A DNA stretch of 64,000 bases, from NCBI GenBank assembly GCA_003344405.1, contig NOWV01000094.1:225989-289988 (forward strand). Reading direction: 5' to 3'. Below, one piece after another: positions 37,901 to 51,700 of the stretch. The number at the start of each line of letters is the position of its first letter. Position 1 is the stretch's first letter. The position numbers and the translations under genes were made by a program. The stretch comes from Trichoplax sp. H2. Taxonomy: Eukaryota; Placozoa; Uniplacotomia; Trichoplacea. The notes below the pieces were generated by a model. It was not told where the DNA came from and searched no databases. It was given only the letters and a program-made list of their open reading frames with translations.

Positions 37901-40900
37901 ATATACAGATAATTTATGCATTTCATATATTACATAGATTTTAAGCTTGGTGTCAAGATTGATTCTTAGTATTTTAGGATAGTTTTGGTATTTCACAGAA
38001 TTTCAATATGGATTGTTATATACTTTTTCAACTCTATCATGACAGCAAGTTTGTAGGCAAATTGCATAGTGAATAAATGAAATATTAAAATAAACACTGT
38101 ACTAACATGAAATATCACGAACGAAAAGTTTCATTAATTAAAAATTTAAGGGTCAAATACTGTTAAGTATCGTACTCACACAGTGCATAATAGTACTCAT
38201 ACCTAAAATTAGTACCATATTCAAAATTTACAATATAGTAATACTGTAGTATATACACGCGAAGTATCGCCAGTGAGATTAAATACTAGTATTGATCAAC
38301 AAACTAAAAAATATATCTTAGACTTTTAGTCAACAATCTAACATACTAATTATCAACGCTTCGCAAGCAATTGCTATGATAATATAACTCCCTAAGAGAG
38401 GAATAAGAATATTTAAGCTCTTTATTACTAAAAGTTGGATATAAGTAGCTCCCCTTGCTAATAAAACTCTAGAATAAATAACTTTTCTTGCATGATTTTA
38501 TAGTGAGTTACTGCTGATAAAAGTAAATTCATCGAATCTAGTTTGTTAAAAATCTTAACTGGAATTGATATTTTACAGAACAAACATCCTAGTCTGAGTG
38601 ATCTCTGTCATATGGAACTTAATGTTAGATAACATCGGACAAGTTCCATCGGTAAGTTCGTAAGTAGCGTGTTGCATGGTTCCTTAGGTTATATGTAAGC
38701 GGTAGTAAAAATAATAGAGAAGTAAAATTTTATTGTAGTAAGATATAGGCTAAATTTATTGTCGCGTCTAAAAAAATACGGACAGCTTTACTTTGCCAAC
38801 TCCGTAGTGTACAAGTTGTAAATCTCGGCGTTTCACCATTAATATGGGGATGAAAATTATAACATGGACATACACGTATTGTCCGAGTACAATTCAGGTG
38901 GAATAATGCTAACGTTTAGCATGTCAATACGCTGCATTGACTATAGGCTTGCGAAATTACGCAAAGTTATTTCTGTCAGTCACTGTTTCTACTGGTGCAA
39001 GTTCATGTAATGTATCAAACTTTGGAAGGATAAAATAATATTTAAACGCCTACAGAGCAACAGGTTTACCAATCTATTTATTATTCACTGGGTCTGTCCT
39101 GTATTGTTCACTTCTCATTTCCAACAACACCTACAAATCTTTATTATTTATCACTAAATCGTTTTATTCAAATATCAATGACTTGGCAAAGTGACATAAA
39201 ATGGTACACGAGTCATTTGAATCCTCTTCATAACTAAGATGATATCTCTTTCTTGTATCGTTTATAGAGACTACAATAAGTACTTACATGCCATCGTCTT
39301 CTTGTATACTAACTATCCTATTTAATTGTTGCTATTCAACTTTTAATAACAGACGCCTCATTATCAATTACAGAATGTAACGATTGGAATTTTATTCTTG
39401 AACATTCAATTCATAATTGCTTCTAGTGTAATCTATTCAATAGCGGTAAAACTGAATTACAAGATTCTTCTATCGGCCTTCTTTTTACAAAACGTTAAAC
39501 AACAAAAAAAAATATGTCACACCCTTGTTTAGAAGGCCATTAATAATATTAATAACAATCTATTTATGAAAGCGTTTAAAATCTCAAAATGTCAGTAAGA
39601 CCTTCACGGCATTTATTGTTGGTATGAATAAAGCTTGTTGCCCCATGCCTGACTCAATTTATACGGGAAAAATTGACTACTTTCTAGTTTACTTTATAAA
39701 TATAAATATACAGTATATATAATATAAGCGTTATTCAAACAAGTTTAAATTTACTGTTTTCTTTTACTGTTATCGTTCTTATTGTTACCACAATCATCTT
39801 ATTGGTAAAGTTATCAACTGGTAGACGTTTATAGGCAATCACTATTCTATCCACCTGTGGATGTAAAGAACAGCATTGTTCTCCAGTTGTTCATCCATGC
39901 TCCTTGTAAGATATCACTGCTAATCGATGAATACTGTCTCGCCAATGCCGAGAAGAGCCATGAAATTCAACATTGTAATCATTGTAAGATCAGTAACATT
40001 GAATTACTTCATGCTATGCTACTGTTAAGATGATGTGTTAAAATAAAAGCAAACTTATGATTTGGCGTTTTTAACTTTCTACCACCATTCAAATTGAAAG
40101 AATGTAACAAACAATTCATCGTGACAAACGCACAAAAATTGGAAGTAAATTAGCATAACCATATGCTTTGTAGATCCATACTAGCAATGTTGTAAGTCTT
40201 AAAAAAAGATAGCTAGAAGAAAACACCAAGCTATTAAATCCTCGCTTTTTATCCTTCCTAATTTTAAGGCTATATCAAGAAATTAATGTGCATATTTAGT
40301 ATTTGACTAATGATAATTTGATCGAAGCAAAAATGTTTCACTTTTTCAGTTAATTTTTTAAACCCTATCTATATTTCAGTAGTATTTTATTTTTTCCTTC
40401 CCTATGATCTAAGAAACGTGTCATGAAAATAACAAATACTTCACAATTCAGTTGTCACGGAAAGTTATTATGAACTTAATCGACCTGACAGCGAACACAT
40501 CTATTATCACTGACAGCCTACTGTGCTTTTGATTATTAAGAAAATTATTTACTGTAACTAATATTCTAAGTAAATGACGACGATAGAAACAACAGATTGT
40601 ATTGTTAACTTAAAATTATACATGATAACCTTAAAATATGCATAATAAAATTTTTTAAATACTTTACGTATCGATACTATAGCTCACTTTCGTTACTACT
40701 TTATTTCCTATGGGAAACAAATATAACAATTGTAATAGGCTTTCCGAATAAATTTGAAGTGATATATAGTTTACTGTAGTAAGAAAGCCTTAAATTTTTC
40801 CTATGGGAGGAATCTATTCCTTACAATAGGAGCTGTGAGGGCCTTTACTGCCTTAATAGCATTACTTTGTTGCTGTTCAATCTTTGTGTCTATCTACATG

Positions 40901-41326
40901 GATAAAAGCAGACATCGATTATTCAGTAGAGTAGTATCCGTAGTTCATGGGTGCGGTAGTTAATATCAACTGTTGAAAGTGATACCTTGTATGACCGTAG
41001 CATATTTAGTGAACTCGTTATTGATGAAATTTGGGTTGAAATAGATATTTAATCGCAGATATACTGTGATTGATCATAAAGTTACAAATCTGTCGGTCCT
41101 ATTAAATTAAAGGACGAGATACCGTAAGTGTGGTTTGACGCCGTTCAATAGAATATTGTAGTGTTAGAGCATACCCTTTCGCTCAACTACGAAATTTGTT
41201 CATCAAGTCAAAGGGCCTTGTCTTCATTTATGCAAAAATGTAATTGATTATGAAATTGTACCCACCTTTCACATTCATTCGCGTGGGAAATTACTGTATG
41301 GTGGAAGAAATCTTAAAGACAGTATT

Positions 41327-41361
41327 TATGCTAATGAGGCTTATTATTCTTCATTAGCATA
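41327..41361. repeat. Perfect inverted repeat, 11-bp arms
   Basis: TATGCTAATGA (41327-41337) is followed 13 bp later by its exact reverse complement TCATTAGCATA (41351-41361). The arms include ATGCTAAT, close to a POU-octamer sequence (ATGCAAAT), so paired homeodomain/POU sites are one possible reading. It could also be the foldback of a short mobile element. No coding context. Confidence 0.5.
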
Positions 41362-44063
41362 ACCCTGTAATATTTAGTAAACCCGTGTAACTACAAACCT
41401 CTGTTAGATATGCAATATGTCGTTTTTGTTATAACTTATTTCACTGACTGAACTAATTTATCGCATAAAAATAGTAAATTAAAAACTGTTTGACTTCTAC
41501 GAATTATCCCCATGACTGTAACTACGCGTAGAATTGACTCTATGTACGGTACAGTATGGTAGTACTGTAGAATATTTGTCTTTGATTTCGCTACTTATTT
41601 TACTAACAAAAAAGTAAATGATTGCCATAAGTTTATTTCTTAACTGAAATTTGATTCCATTCTAATGATCAATCTACCCTAACAATAACGTCAACTAGAA
41701 ACCCTATTGATTACTGAAATAGTCGAAATTTCAGCCATAGATTTAGTACAGTTTTAAAATTTTACTATATTAAACGGTCCTCTAACCGTTCGCATTATTT
41801 ACAAGTAGCATTATTCATTCTTGAGTGAAAAATACAAATGCATGTTCACGCCTCAGGATGTTATTGATCGATTCGCGATTTAATGCTGATGTAATTTGCT
41901 ATCTTATCATTCATTATCCACAGATTAGAGTATCACTATTATGTATTATCAGAAAACAATATCGTCACTTATTTTTGTCATTGAGAACACAAGCAGAGTT
42001 TTTCATTTGATAAGCCGAAAATGTAGACAGTGTCAATTATGGTCTTTATTTCGTCGATGAAGTAACATTTCAAATCGGTAATTAATCCAACTTTATACAC
42101 ACCCGAAAGACTTACAGTATTAAACCCTCTTGTCAAAGCTAAAATGCTTCTCTAAGCTAATTTCGGTGTCTTGAGGATGTTCTTTACTAGATATCTAATT
42201 TCCTGGGTACTGTTTTAAATAGGAGGGTAAACTGATTGGGTAGATCGATCTCAAGTATCAATGATATTCGAAAACTAAAGGGTTCACAACCTTGTCAGTA
42301 GGATAATAAACTTGATTTTAAAGTTAGCACAGTAAATTACTAATAAAAAATAGAAAAATTGATTTTGAAACCATTTCAACTTTGCTGTATTGATTACACG
42401 TGAATTTTTCCTGCTTTTTTGATCTTACGAGCACAACGTTCGGTCATTACTTCATTTTCGGTGATAATTCACCCGACTTCCAAGCTCAGTGCCCTTGTAT
42501 TCCTTTAGCTAAAGAAATAAGACTTTTCTATTACAGACTTGACTCCCATCAAATTGACATTACAAGTATAATGCTGAAAAAATGTAGTCACATTTTCAAG
42601 TGAGAGCAAATCATCAATCCTTTCTGTTTTGTATGTGAAGCATGCGTAACCGATTGAGGTATATTCTATATATAAATTTCGTCGAAATAGTTAATATTTA
42701 GATCGAGTTGTGAACATGCTACTTCCACTTACATTATCAAATAGTTTACTAAGACAGAGAAACTCCTCAGGATATGTATAACATGCCGTTGCTACCATTA
42801 CTTTACAGTGGAAAGGTACCCTGTTGAACTACTGTACGTTAGTAAAATATTTGCTATTTAAATACAATCCTAAAATTTTTTTAACTCCAGAAAACAATGC
42901 GTAATTAGACTCATTAATTAAAATGCAGTAAGCTAACGACTTTGCATATTTAGTCCAATTTTATGAATGACTATTTACTGTGCTTTATTTGTTTAACTGC
43001 CTCCTAATTGGCTAATTTAAAGATTTTAAACGTGCCGCTATCCCTTTTTTTTGATTTTTACAAATAAAGTGTATGAGTAACAAAGCAAATATGGAACGTG
43101 CATGACAAAATTACGCAGCAAGAGAGAACAAAATCGGATCAGTTTATCAAGGTGCTTTACTCATATTATCCTGCACGTTAAAGTACAGAAATAATAGAAA
43201 AATTACAGGAGAGCAAAACCTTTCCATGATAGCAAAAAAATTGTAAGAAAGCAGTATCAAAAGCTAATGTAGCTTAGCCACTCCAGTTAACAAAAATTCG
43301 TCTTCCGTCATTACGGTTCATTACTTATTTATAAGTAAGAATAGCTGTAGTTGTGAATTAACGTTGAACAGATCAATGCATAGACTTTTTGCTATCTTAC
43401 AATGCATGATTTATAGTGCAAAAAACATTTCTTAGAAAATACTGAACTTCAATGGTATTGCTGTAGAATAGAAAAAAGAATTAAAGTACCTAAATAAACT
43501 AAAAAATACGTACTTAGTACAGTGTATACTAGAAGTTCATGATAACAAAACTGATAACAAAATGAAACAGAATCAGTTTTAAAGCTATTTAGCATATCCA
43601 GTTAATGCGGACAGAAATGTATCACATCTCCCATATTGATAACTAGATTAATTAAAGCAAATGATGCTGCATTGACTGTAGAACTATAAAAAATCGCCAG
43701 TCAATATAATAAACAAGTACAAATGGGTATCATATTGTACAAAAAATGATATGATACTGATGTAATGTTACATAAAATATTACATGAAATAACTTTTAGT
43801 GTTTTACATTATGACTCACGATAATAATGTCGTAGAGCCAAGTATCAAATGGAATAGCAAAAATCTTAAGTCATGACAGCCAATAATGAGTGTAGCATTA
43901 TAAAACCATTCAGTAAAATGCCAACTTGTACGACTTAAAGCTGTTTCATTGAATTTGAATAAACTTCAAGATTACAGTATGATAAACGTTAGCTAAGAAA
44001 ATTAAGTTGCTGTACAGTAGAACTGAATTAATCGTAACAAACTAAGTAGAAATACATATAGAA

Positions 44064-44100
44064 TACACACACAAGCACACATACACACACACACATACAC
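44064..44100. repeat. (CA)n microsatellite
   Basis: An imperfect CA repeat of about 37 bp with a few T and G interruptions, 3' of the KLF gene and probably in or near its 3' UTR. Confidence 0.8.
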
Positions 44101-44362
44101 AGAAAAGTACAAGAATATCAGTGCGATATCCAAGACAACGATTACTTGAAGCAAGTAGTCAATTCGTCTACGTACCCATATCGACTGATTATTTACTGTT
44201 ATTTTGTCCATCATCGATATACACTGTATAGACAGTATTTAGGATCATAGCATCGAGTATCATTTCGATACGACGTTCAACCAAAAATGACTTTTTTTAG
44301 TTGACAATAACGATGAAATAGGCTATAATTTCCAATGGTAATATGACACATTATGATTAGTT

Positions 44363-47075
44363 TTACGCACTTGTTACGGTGATCGTTGTGGCTGTAGTCG
44401 CTTTAGCGGCAGCGATTATAGCAGCAGCGGCTCTATTGCTCTTGCTATTCGACACAGGTGTTACCGAACGAGAAGTAACTGTTTTACTAGGTGAAGTTGG
44501 TGTTGCACCCGCAGTAATCTTAATGGTCGTACTTGCATTCTTTATGGGTGAATTATTGACGGTATTCTTTTTGCTTTTATTGTAAGGTCCTCGTCTGCCA
44601 GTAGGATGAACGTAATTAGCATGGCGCTTAGCATGCTTGGATAGATGATCACTTCTCATGAAACGCTTGTTGCAGACTGGACATTCGAAGCGTTTTTCAC
44701 CAGTATGAGTTCTATAATGGCGAGCTAATTCATCGGATCGAGCAAACCTTTTACCACATTCAGGCCAAGTGCAAGGGAAAGGACGTTCACCTACGAAATT
44801 ATATCAAAAGTTGGACAACCGTTATAAATTAAGATATCATAGTATATTAATTAATTAATTATTCATCTCAAGCGCTACCAACGACTGACTACTTTACTTC
44901 TGTTACAGTCAACATTGATGTTATTAACGTTCTAGATTGTCCACATTAAAAAGTCATTACGTTGATCAACTATTCAGTTGGTGTAAGCAAGACATTTTTA
45001 AAAATTTACTATTTCTATCGAATGAGAATGGACATTATGTCACGCAAGTACTATATACTATCAAGACGTGCATGGGGTCAACAAGCCATCGTGTCTTTCA
45101 GAGTAAAAATGGCCGATGGATGTATTGTTCTGATCAATCAATTTGGGGTGGCTTTGTTTGTTAACAACTAAGCGCTAGTTAGGTTGATAAGTAGATGATC
45201 GCATCGGTGGCACGAGCCACGCAATCAAGTTAAGTGAAATATTTTCCATTGGATATTTGCCAACGCTAGCATAACAACAGGATTAATACAGTTAATATTG
45301 TCATTGATGGGCAGAATAATCAATAGCATATTTTTTCTTAATGGGATTAGCGGTTGTCATAGTCTTCGTCATGCTAAAACTTGGACAGTGGACCTCTATT
45401 ATCGCCCTTTTGTATACTGGTAACAACGGGAGTCACGCCAGCTTAACTAATGTCAATGTTCTGATTGCACATTAGATGGTAAACAATTTTAAATTAGAGA
45501 GCGGGTTTTTTTTGTTTAACGGACGAAATCAGCATGGGGTTCAAATAGACGAATAAAATGATGTTGATGATCGATGAAGTGATAGCTCGGATGATTGGGA
45601 TTTATATCCATGACACATACTGATTATCCTCAACCCCCCCCTACCGTTGACACACCATCTTTTGACATGAATAATAAAATGATTGCTGCAAAAATTACTC
45701 CTACTTTTCCATCGCTGTAAATAGATTGTACGTATTGATTTGTCTCATGCAACAGTCTTGACAAAAAAAAAACTATCATACGCGTATTATGCAAGGTATT
45801 CATCAACGGTATAATGCAAACGGAGGAGCGTGTAAATCTTAACGTGCCATACGTGCTTGTATATTAATCGAACATTGAGTGTGGGTATTTTTATAAAATC
45901 AAGTGAGAAAATTTTTCCACTGTAATTCATCAAGACGTTAACGCTATGCTTGCCGTAACTAATTGTGACGAGATCCATTTAAAATTGATATTGGAGTATG
46001 ACTGTATTGATTCGGAATGTTAAATCACTATTATTGTATGATTGTTGGCGATCTTTTTTTTATTTTACCACATGCCATCAATAACGTTATCATTAAACAA
46101 ACTATTCTTAATATGACGACAAAATATGTACGTGTACAGTCGGCAACGACAACGACGATGATGAATGCATGACCAGTAACGTATGTAAATCAAGAGGGAG
46201 AAAACATAGACGAATGATGAAGAGTCAACTTACTAACCTGTATGGGTTCGAATATGAGCTTTTAAATGGGAACTTTTACCATAGACTTTACCACAACCAT
46301 CATAAGGGCAAGCGTGGATCTTTTTATTTTTAGGTCCTGGCTGAGCACGTCGACCTCGACCACCACCTCGCTTAGTTCCAGGTGTGGAATTTGGCTTTGG
46401 ACCACGTTTATTGCCTGTAGTTGATGTTGTAGTTGTACTTTTCGTTACATTCTTGGAAGGATTGGTAGTTACCGTTGCGTTGATCGACTTGGGCGGAATT
46501 GGGGTAGTGTTTATTCGAGTTTGGGGTGGTAATTGCTGATGATGATGATGATGATGATGATGTTGTTGTTGTTGTTGTTGTTGAGGGCGAGGCATGACGG
46601 CCGTAGGAGGTTGTAGAGCTGCCATTTCGATCGGTTTTTCAGCAAAGCAATAAGCATAATATGGATTATGTTGGAAAGCGGCAGGATGGAGTTGAATACT
46701 AGGATTGGCATAGTCGACAATAAAATTTTTAATTGGGGAACACGAAGCAGAACCAGGATTACTATCAGGGGGAGACAGAGGCTGATAAAATGTGGGTGGC
46801 GTTGGTTGATGATGCATATTGGGTAATTTATCGATCTCTCTTCCACTAAGACCAGCTAAAATTTTAGCCACTGTCATCATTTGACTTTCAGATGGTGGTG
46901 GTGCAACAATAGTTGGTTGATGGTATCGAGCGTATTCAGCAGTATAGAAAACTTTATTACGTACATCGGCAGCAGTCGACATTGATAGTAAGCATTCAGC
47001 AGCAGCAGCATCAGGATTCATTCGGCGGAAAGATTTTGGTTTAGGACCAGCTGAAGGAACAGCCATAGACGTCAT
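44363..47075 (-). CDS. KLF9/13/16-type Krueppel-like zinc-finger transcription factor
   Basis: Two exons on the minus strand, 47075-46238 and 44790-44363, joined in phase 1 across a 1447-bp intron; 421 codons. The C-terminal DNA-binding domain is three C2H2 fingers (start [49 protein letters not shown]) with KLF linkers HTGERPF and HTGEKRF. The intron splits the first linker. The finger residues and the KSSHLK, RSDELA and RSDHLS helices predict binding to CACCC/GC boxes. The N-terminus carries [10 protein letters not shown], matching the Sin3-interaction helix of KLF9/13/16 repressors, followed by VAKILAGLS, like VARILADLN in KLF13. A Gln7-His8 run comes from a microsatellite. After the fingers there is an unusual Thr/Ser/Ala-rich tail of about 90 residues. 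Of the vertebrate paralogs KLF13 looks closest, but a one-to-one name is not safe. Confidence 0.93.
46537..46583. repeat. Coding (GAT)n(GTT)n trinucleotide repeat in the KLF gene
   Basis: Read on the gene's strand this is about seven CAA codons followed by eight CAT codons, giving a Gln7-His8 block between the repression motif and the fingers. Pure codon runs suggest recent slippage, so length polymorphism is likely. Confidence 0.85.
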
Positions 47076-48720
47076 GATTGTATTTTGTTGTACGGTATAG
47101 TTCAGATAGGGAGATAATTTTCAGTAGTAAATTAGACCAATTGGACGACGTAAGACAAAGAAATTTTTGAAAAGGTAGTACAAAAGCAAACGGGTAGATC
47201 AAATGTTGTCGGTCAGCGAAGCAGTAGTAGAGTAATGACTTTCAATGTAGTCCAAGCAGCTAGATTAAAAAGCAATTTGCCCTTGATTGATGGTACGTTT
47301 AGGATTAAGTCTTCCCTTGGGAATGGATGTCAAGTCCGTTGGTAAAGCAGTAATTAAGCCAGTGATTGCAGGCAATTTCTGGACGGTATGTTGTCAACAA
47401 CCTACAATAAACGCAATACGACAATAGGGCATTAGGTAAGCAAGAGACTTGCTTTATTATTAATAATATTCAAGACGAAAATGAAAAGAAAAGAAAATAG
47501 CCATGATGATAGGCATCTAGTACAGTACGGTAGATGGAGTTTATCATGACTTGTCGATGATTGTATGGACAGTAACAAGTGAAAAGATTGACTAAATGAT
47601 GATCCATGCCTATCCACTCTATCCGATATCTACTATATAGTGTGGGTTTTGCAGATAATCTCTCATCTTGAATAACATGATCGGTAAATTACTACTGCAA
47701 GAGATTGAGTTAACAATGGAAAAAAAAAAGCGAGTCCAAACGATCGATCATGCAGTGAGAATAAGTTATTGTATTTGTCCATGTAAGCAACAAGTGATTG
47801 ATTATTAGTAGATTCTTGGCTTACCCAATCTAATCGAGTAGACGAAAGCGAAAAAGGTTGATGTTGAATCAAAATGAGAAGCAAGTTTTCAAACTTGTCG
47901 TAGGCCCAATGTGTTGAGAGGGGGGGGAGGAAAAGGGGGGGGTAAAAAAAGAAGTGATGTGTTGAGTTCAACCGGTGGTGAAGAAAACTCGACTTTCCAA
48001 CTTGGACTCGCTAACAACAGCAGCAAAGTAAATTGTGAAGCTTGAAACTAGTGGTAGGCGGGTTTTTATAGACTATCTTGTTGTCTAGGTACAACACCGA
48101 TTTAATGAACACCTGCGAGCATTACATAGAAATAAAAGCGATCAACAGATGTTTTTTCTTTCAAATTTAGGCCCTGTAGACTTAATTACGCCTGCCAGGT
48201 GCTGCCAATATAAATTTTCTCAGTCGTACCGAGGGGGGGCGTAGCTTCCATCCATCGAACAATCAATAAAGGCACGCGTCATGACGCCGATCGATTGGTC
48301 GTACACTTCCAAGTCTATATACAACAAGTCAATGATGGCACGTGACATCTGCGCAAGTCAACAATGGCCATCATCGCCTCGGACATTCAGATTGGGAGTT
48401 GAAAGCGTTTCAACCATTCAACAATAGTCACCACTGGAGGGTATCAAACGATAGCGACATTATACAGTGCTTAGTATGGACTAGTCGGGATGACATGATT
48501 GGCATGACTCACAGCCTCCATCCCATTCAATCACGTTACGGTACGGTTGAGTACGGTACGGTACACAACGATGGACACTGTACCGTATGGACTGACGACA
48601 GTAGACACTTGACGCGCTACACTAGACTGGCCAATCATACGTGTTGGTGGAGATGTTTGAAAATGGGGTAGTCAAACGTTGCCTCGCGGTAGGCGTCGAC
48701 CCTGCCATCCAAACTACCAG
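47076..48720. promoter_or_regulatory. Upstream flank of the KLF gene
   Basis: Expected 5' UTR and promoter region of the KLF gene. It is less AT-rich than its surroundings. It has a G-rich run (GGGGGGGGAGG and G9) at about 47918-47942, another G7 at 48231-48239, and a cluster of GGTACGG words at 48537-48575 (a variant of the GTAC family). KLF/Sp proteins bind G-rich boxes, so autoregulation is conceivable but unsupported. Small frames at 47432-47971 and 48342-48671 look non-coding. Confidence 0.5.
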
Positions 48721-51700
48721 CAACCACTATGGTAACTGAAGAGTGCTCCCTCGACCCAGAGCGGATTTCTTCTTACCTTAGCGCAGTCCACTCTCAAGAA
48801 TATACAAATGCTATGCTGATGATAGTACTCGTATATAGGCTTGAAATAGGAAATCTTTTAGCTAGTACTACTGCACCAACGAGTGACTCAAAGATTCCAA
48901 AGATCCTTGCTTCAACGTACAGTATACTGCATAATGATCCATTGCTTTCAGAATTCACTACCACCTTGCTACCTTGCTAAAGTAATCTCAATGTTTGCAT
49001 ATAGGATACAGAGAATTGCATGCCAAAAATTCACCTAAAGTGGCTACACTATGTTGCATACCAACTGGATACCATGATAGTTAGGCTGTACTATTTTCAA
49101 TTCAATAACTAAGCGATAGTGATACTTTGACTGCAATCTTAGTGCCTAGTAGACGATACGATAGATTCAATGGACATGACGATTGTGACGACGATCAGCC
49201 GTCTATGCTACCAAATGAACCAACGCCAAGTTGATCTGCAACATTGGCTAGCAGCGATGATGAACGATAGTAAAATGCAACCAATGGAGTCAACAACTAT
49301 CTTCCAAACACTATATACCGCAACTATGGACACGCACGGACCATACAATATGCAATAGTGTATGCAATAACTACAAGTATCAAGCCATAACACACGTCCA
49401 TAAATGAATTTTTGTTGTTTATTAAATGGATATGGCAACTAGTAGTATTAATCCACAGTTCAATTTCAAACAAGCTTATACCTGCATACTAATAAATGTT
49501 GTTACAAAAATGCAAATTAGGTACACCAGGTGCAATAAATCATTTTAGCCATATGTTGAATGATTTGCGCATAATTTCAAAATATGAATTTGACAACGAT
49601 TAGAATCAAGCTATGAAGACATAGTATCCACTAAGTAAATTCATTTGCTATTACACTTAGACTGATATCCCATGTTAAAATAATTGTAACGATTAATGCA
49701 ATATTAAGACTCTTGCAAGTAAAAATTTTCCGCATTTTGAGTAACATCTAAATTCGTAACGTATATTACGGCAGTGGGCTTTTACCACATTCCTCGTAGT
49801 ATTATAATCATGTAATGTGAACAAGAAATAACTCTTACAAGTCCAATAGCCAATACCCCCAATTTTTCCAATAGGTAATGATTATTAAAGTCATAACCAA
49901 AGCGATTTACTACCTGTAGGTGTGCAAAATCAACTATCTCCACCTCCTTTCTAAACTACATATGCGGGCATTATTGTATTATTTCAATTTGATATCTATT
50001 ACCAGTAGTACGTTAAATGGAAAGGATAAACCATAACCATTGAAGTGTGGCATTTCTGTCCTAAGTTTCTCATTTTAATGATGCCATCATTTATTTATTA
50101 AAAAGGCACATTATAAAAAGCTGGTAGACTAACTTCGATAGTCCGGCTATTATGAACAATTTTGATAACATGACATGCAAGTTCTGTTACGAAACAATCT
50201 TAAGCTGCGAGGTAGCTGCCCTTGTAATGCAGGTAAAAGCTAAAACAATCTATAGAATATTATCTCTTTGCATGGTTTAAGACAAATAGCAATATAACAT
50301 CAAGCTGCAGAACAGATAAGTATATTTTTTAGAAGTCAATCTTTTAGCAAATTTTAATTCCTAAAACCTCTTAAAGTCTCAACATGAACCGTGACAGCAA
50401 TATTCCATTTTATTATGGTTTGCCTTAATTACGTAATCGCCATCTGCTGCCAAATACAGTAAGGCGGCCCATGGCCAACTAGAAGGTTGATTGAAAACAA
50501 ACTGGACTAAAAGTTAACACGGTACAGTATTGTCTTCGACTAATGCTCAGAAAAATAAACAATATACTTTGTACTAAAATGGAAAAGAAAAATAGAGAGA
50601 AGGCCATGATTAGTTTAGATAGGGCAGATGGAAATGAAACAATAGTTACAAAATAGTCACGGCTCTTAAGAGAAACTCCTCATTAAAGACGTGCTTTGTT
50701 ATTCAATCTGACATCTATACGTCGACATTGTTCACTAATCATGATAGCCAGCGCATCTATACACTGTAAATGATTGCATACACAGTCTTCGTATACATAT
50801 TATGGATGGTCTTGTTAATCGGCAATGACTAACCTATACAGCCATACCTTCGTTGTCTAACATGAAAGAGAAAAGTACAGTTGTAGGATTGTACAATCAA
50901 TTTACAATTGCCCTACTTTATACTAGGTAAACTTGACATGAAAAGAATAGGACATTTAAACAACATTCTATATTGCATTTTTGTAAATCCTTGGCAATGA
51001 TTGACAAATAATCAGATCATTCTATACAAGCCCTCAAATTCAATCGTTTTATCCGGCATCTACAAAACAATCGTACTCAAAACCGAATGCAGTCTTAATA
51101 CAAAATTGATGACGACATAATCTTAGTAATACAAAGGAACCGAGGATATCATAACTTCGGCTTATTTCGATAGCTAACAGTTAAAACTATTTCTAAACTA
51201 CAAGATATTAATCATACCTTTCACTACTAATCGATTTACATGGTATGTGTTGTAACGTCTATTATGGAAAATAGTGGATAAAAGCAAGAAAATTCTCAAC
51301 ATTTTTCCCTACTGATTTTCACATCGCCATGTTTGTTATCCTGTATGCAAGGCACAATTAAAAGGTTGGGATACGCGTGTGTGTATCCACTAATCAATAG
51401 ATCCGTTATGTCATGGAAGGAATAACTTTATGTTATTGTTAAGCAAATGCATTGATAATAAGGCATAGATATGCAAATTACTTGTGTTTTACTAGCATGC
51501 AAAGCAGCAACTATAGTTCTCTCACTATTGTTACTGAAAGCTTTAATTTTAAATTATTCCATTGCATAGGAAAACACTTGATTAACATAATAAATATATT
51601 ATGGTCGAGGCATCAATTATTCATTTCTACTTCTTTGCTATCGGCCTTCTATCGGCCTATCTTTGATGTTGCTTATTTATTTTCCCTTTAACACCTATCT

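Larger units (their letters stand above)
34968..44362. other. Gene-poor AT-rich tract, 3' side of the KLF gene
   Basis: About 9.4 kb with no frame above roughly 75 codons and none with recognisable content. It contains a perfect hairpin at 41327-41361, a (CA)n microsatellite at 44064-44100 and a small GTAC/GGTAC group near 41544-41570. I find no RNA gene or transposon. Part of the left end should hold the promoter of the minus-strand gene at 34344-34967, and the right end the KLF 3' UTR. Distal regulatory sequence is possible but not demonstrable from one genome. Confidence 0.5.

Noticed and set aside
44379-44585. Plus-strand hydrophobic frame resembling a membrane segment
   Set aside because: It is the antisense of the Ala/Thr-rich KLF tail, where alanine codons read backwards give hydrophobic residues.
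44937-45171. Two overlapping frames inside the KLF intron
   Set aside because: Short, overlapping in different frames and without recognisable features.
48342-48980. Two plus-strand frames (109 and 83 codons) upstream of the KLF gene
   Set aside because: No recognisable domain and no splice partners; the first is partly built from GGTACG words. Slightly higher GC makes chance frames longer here.
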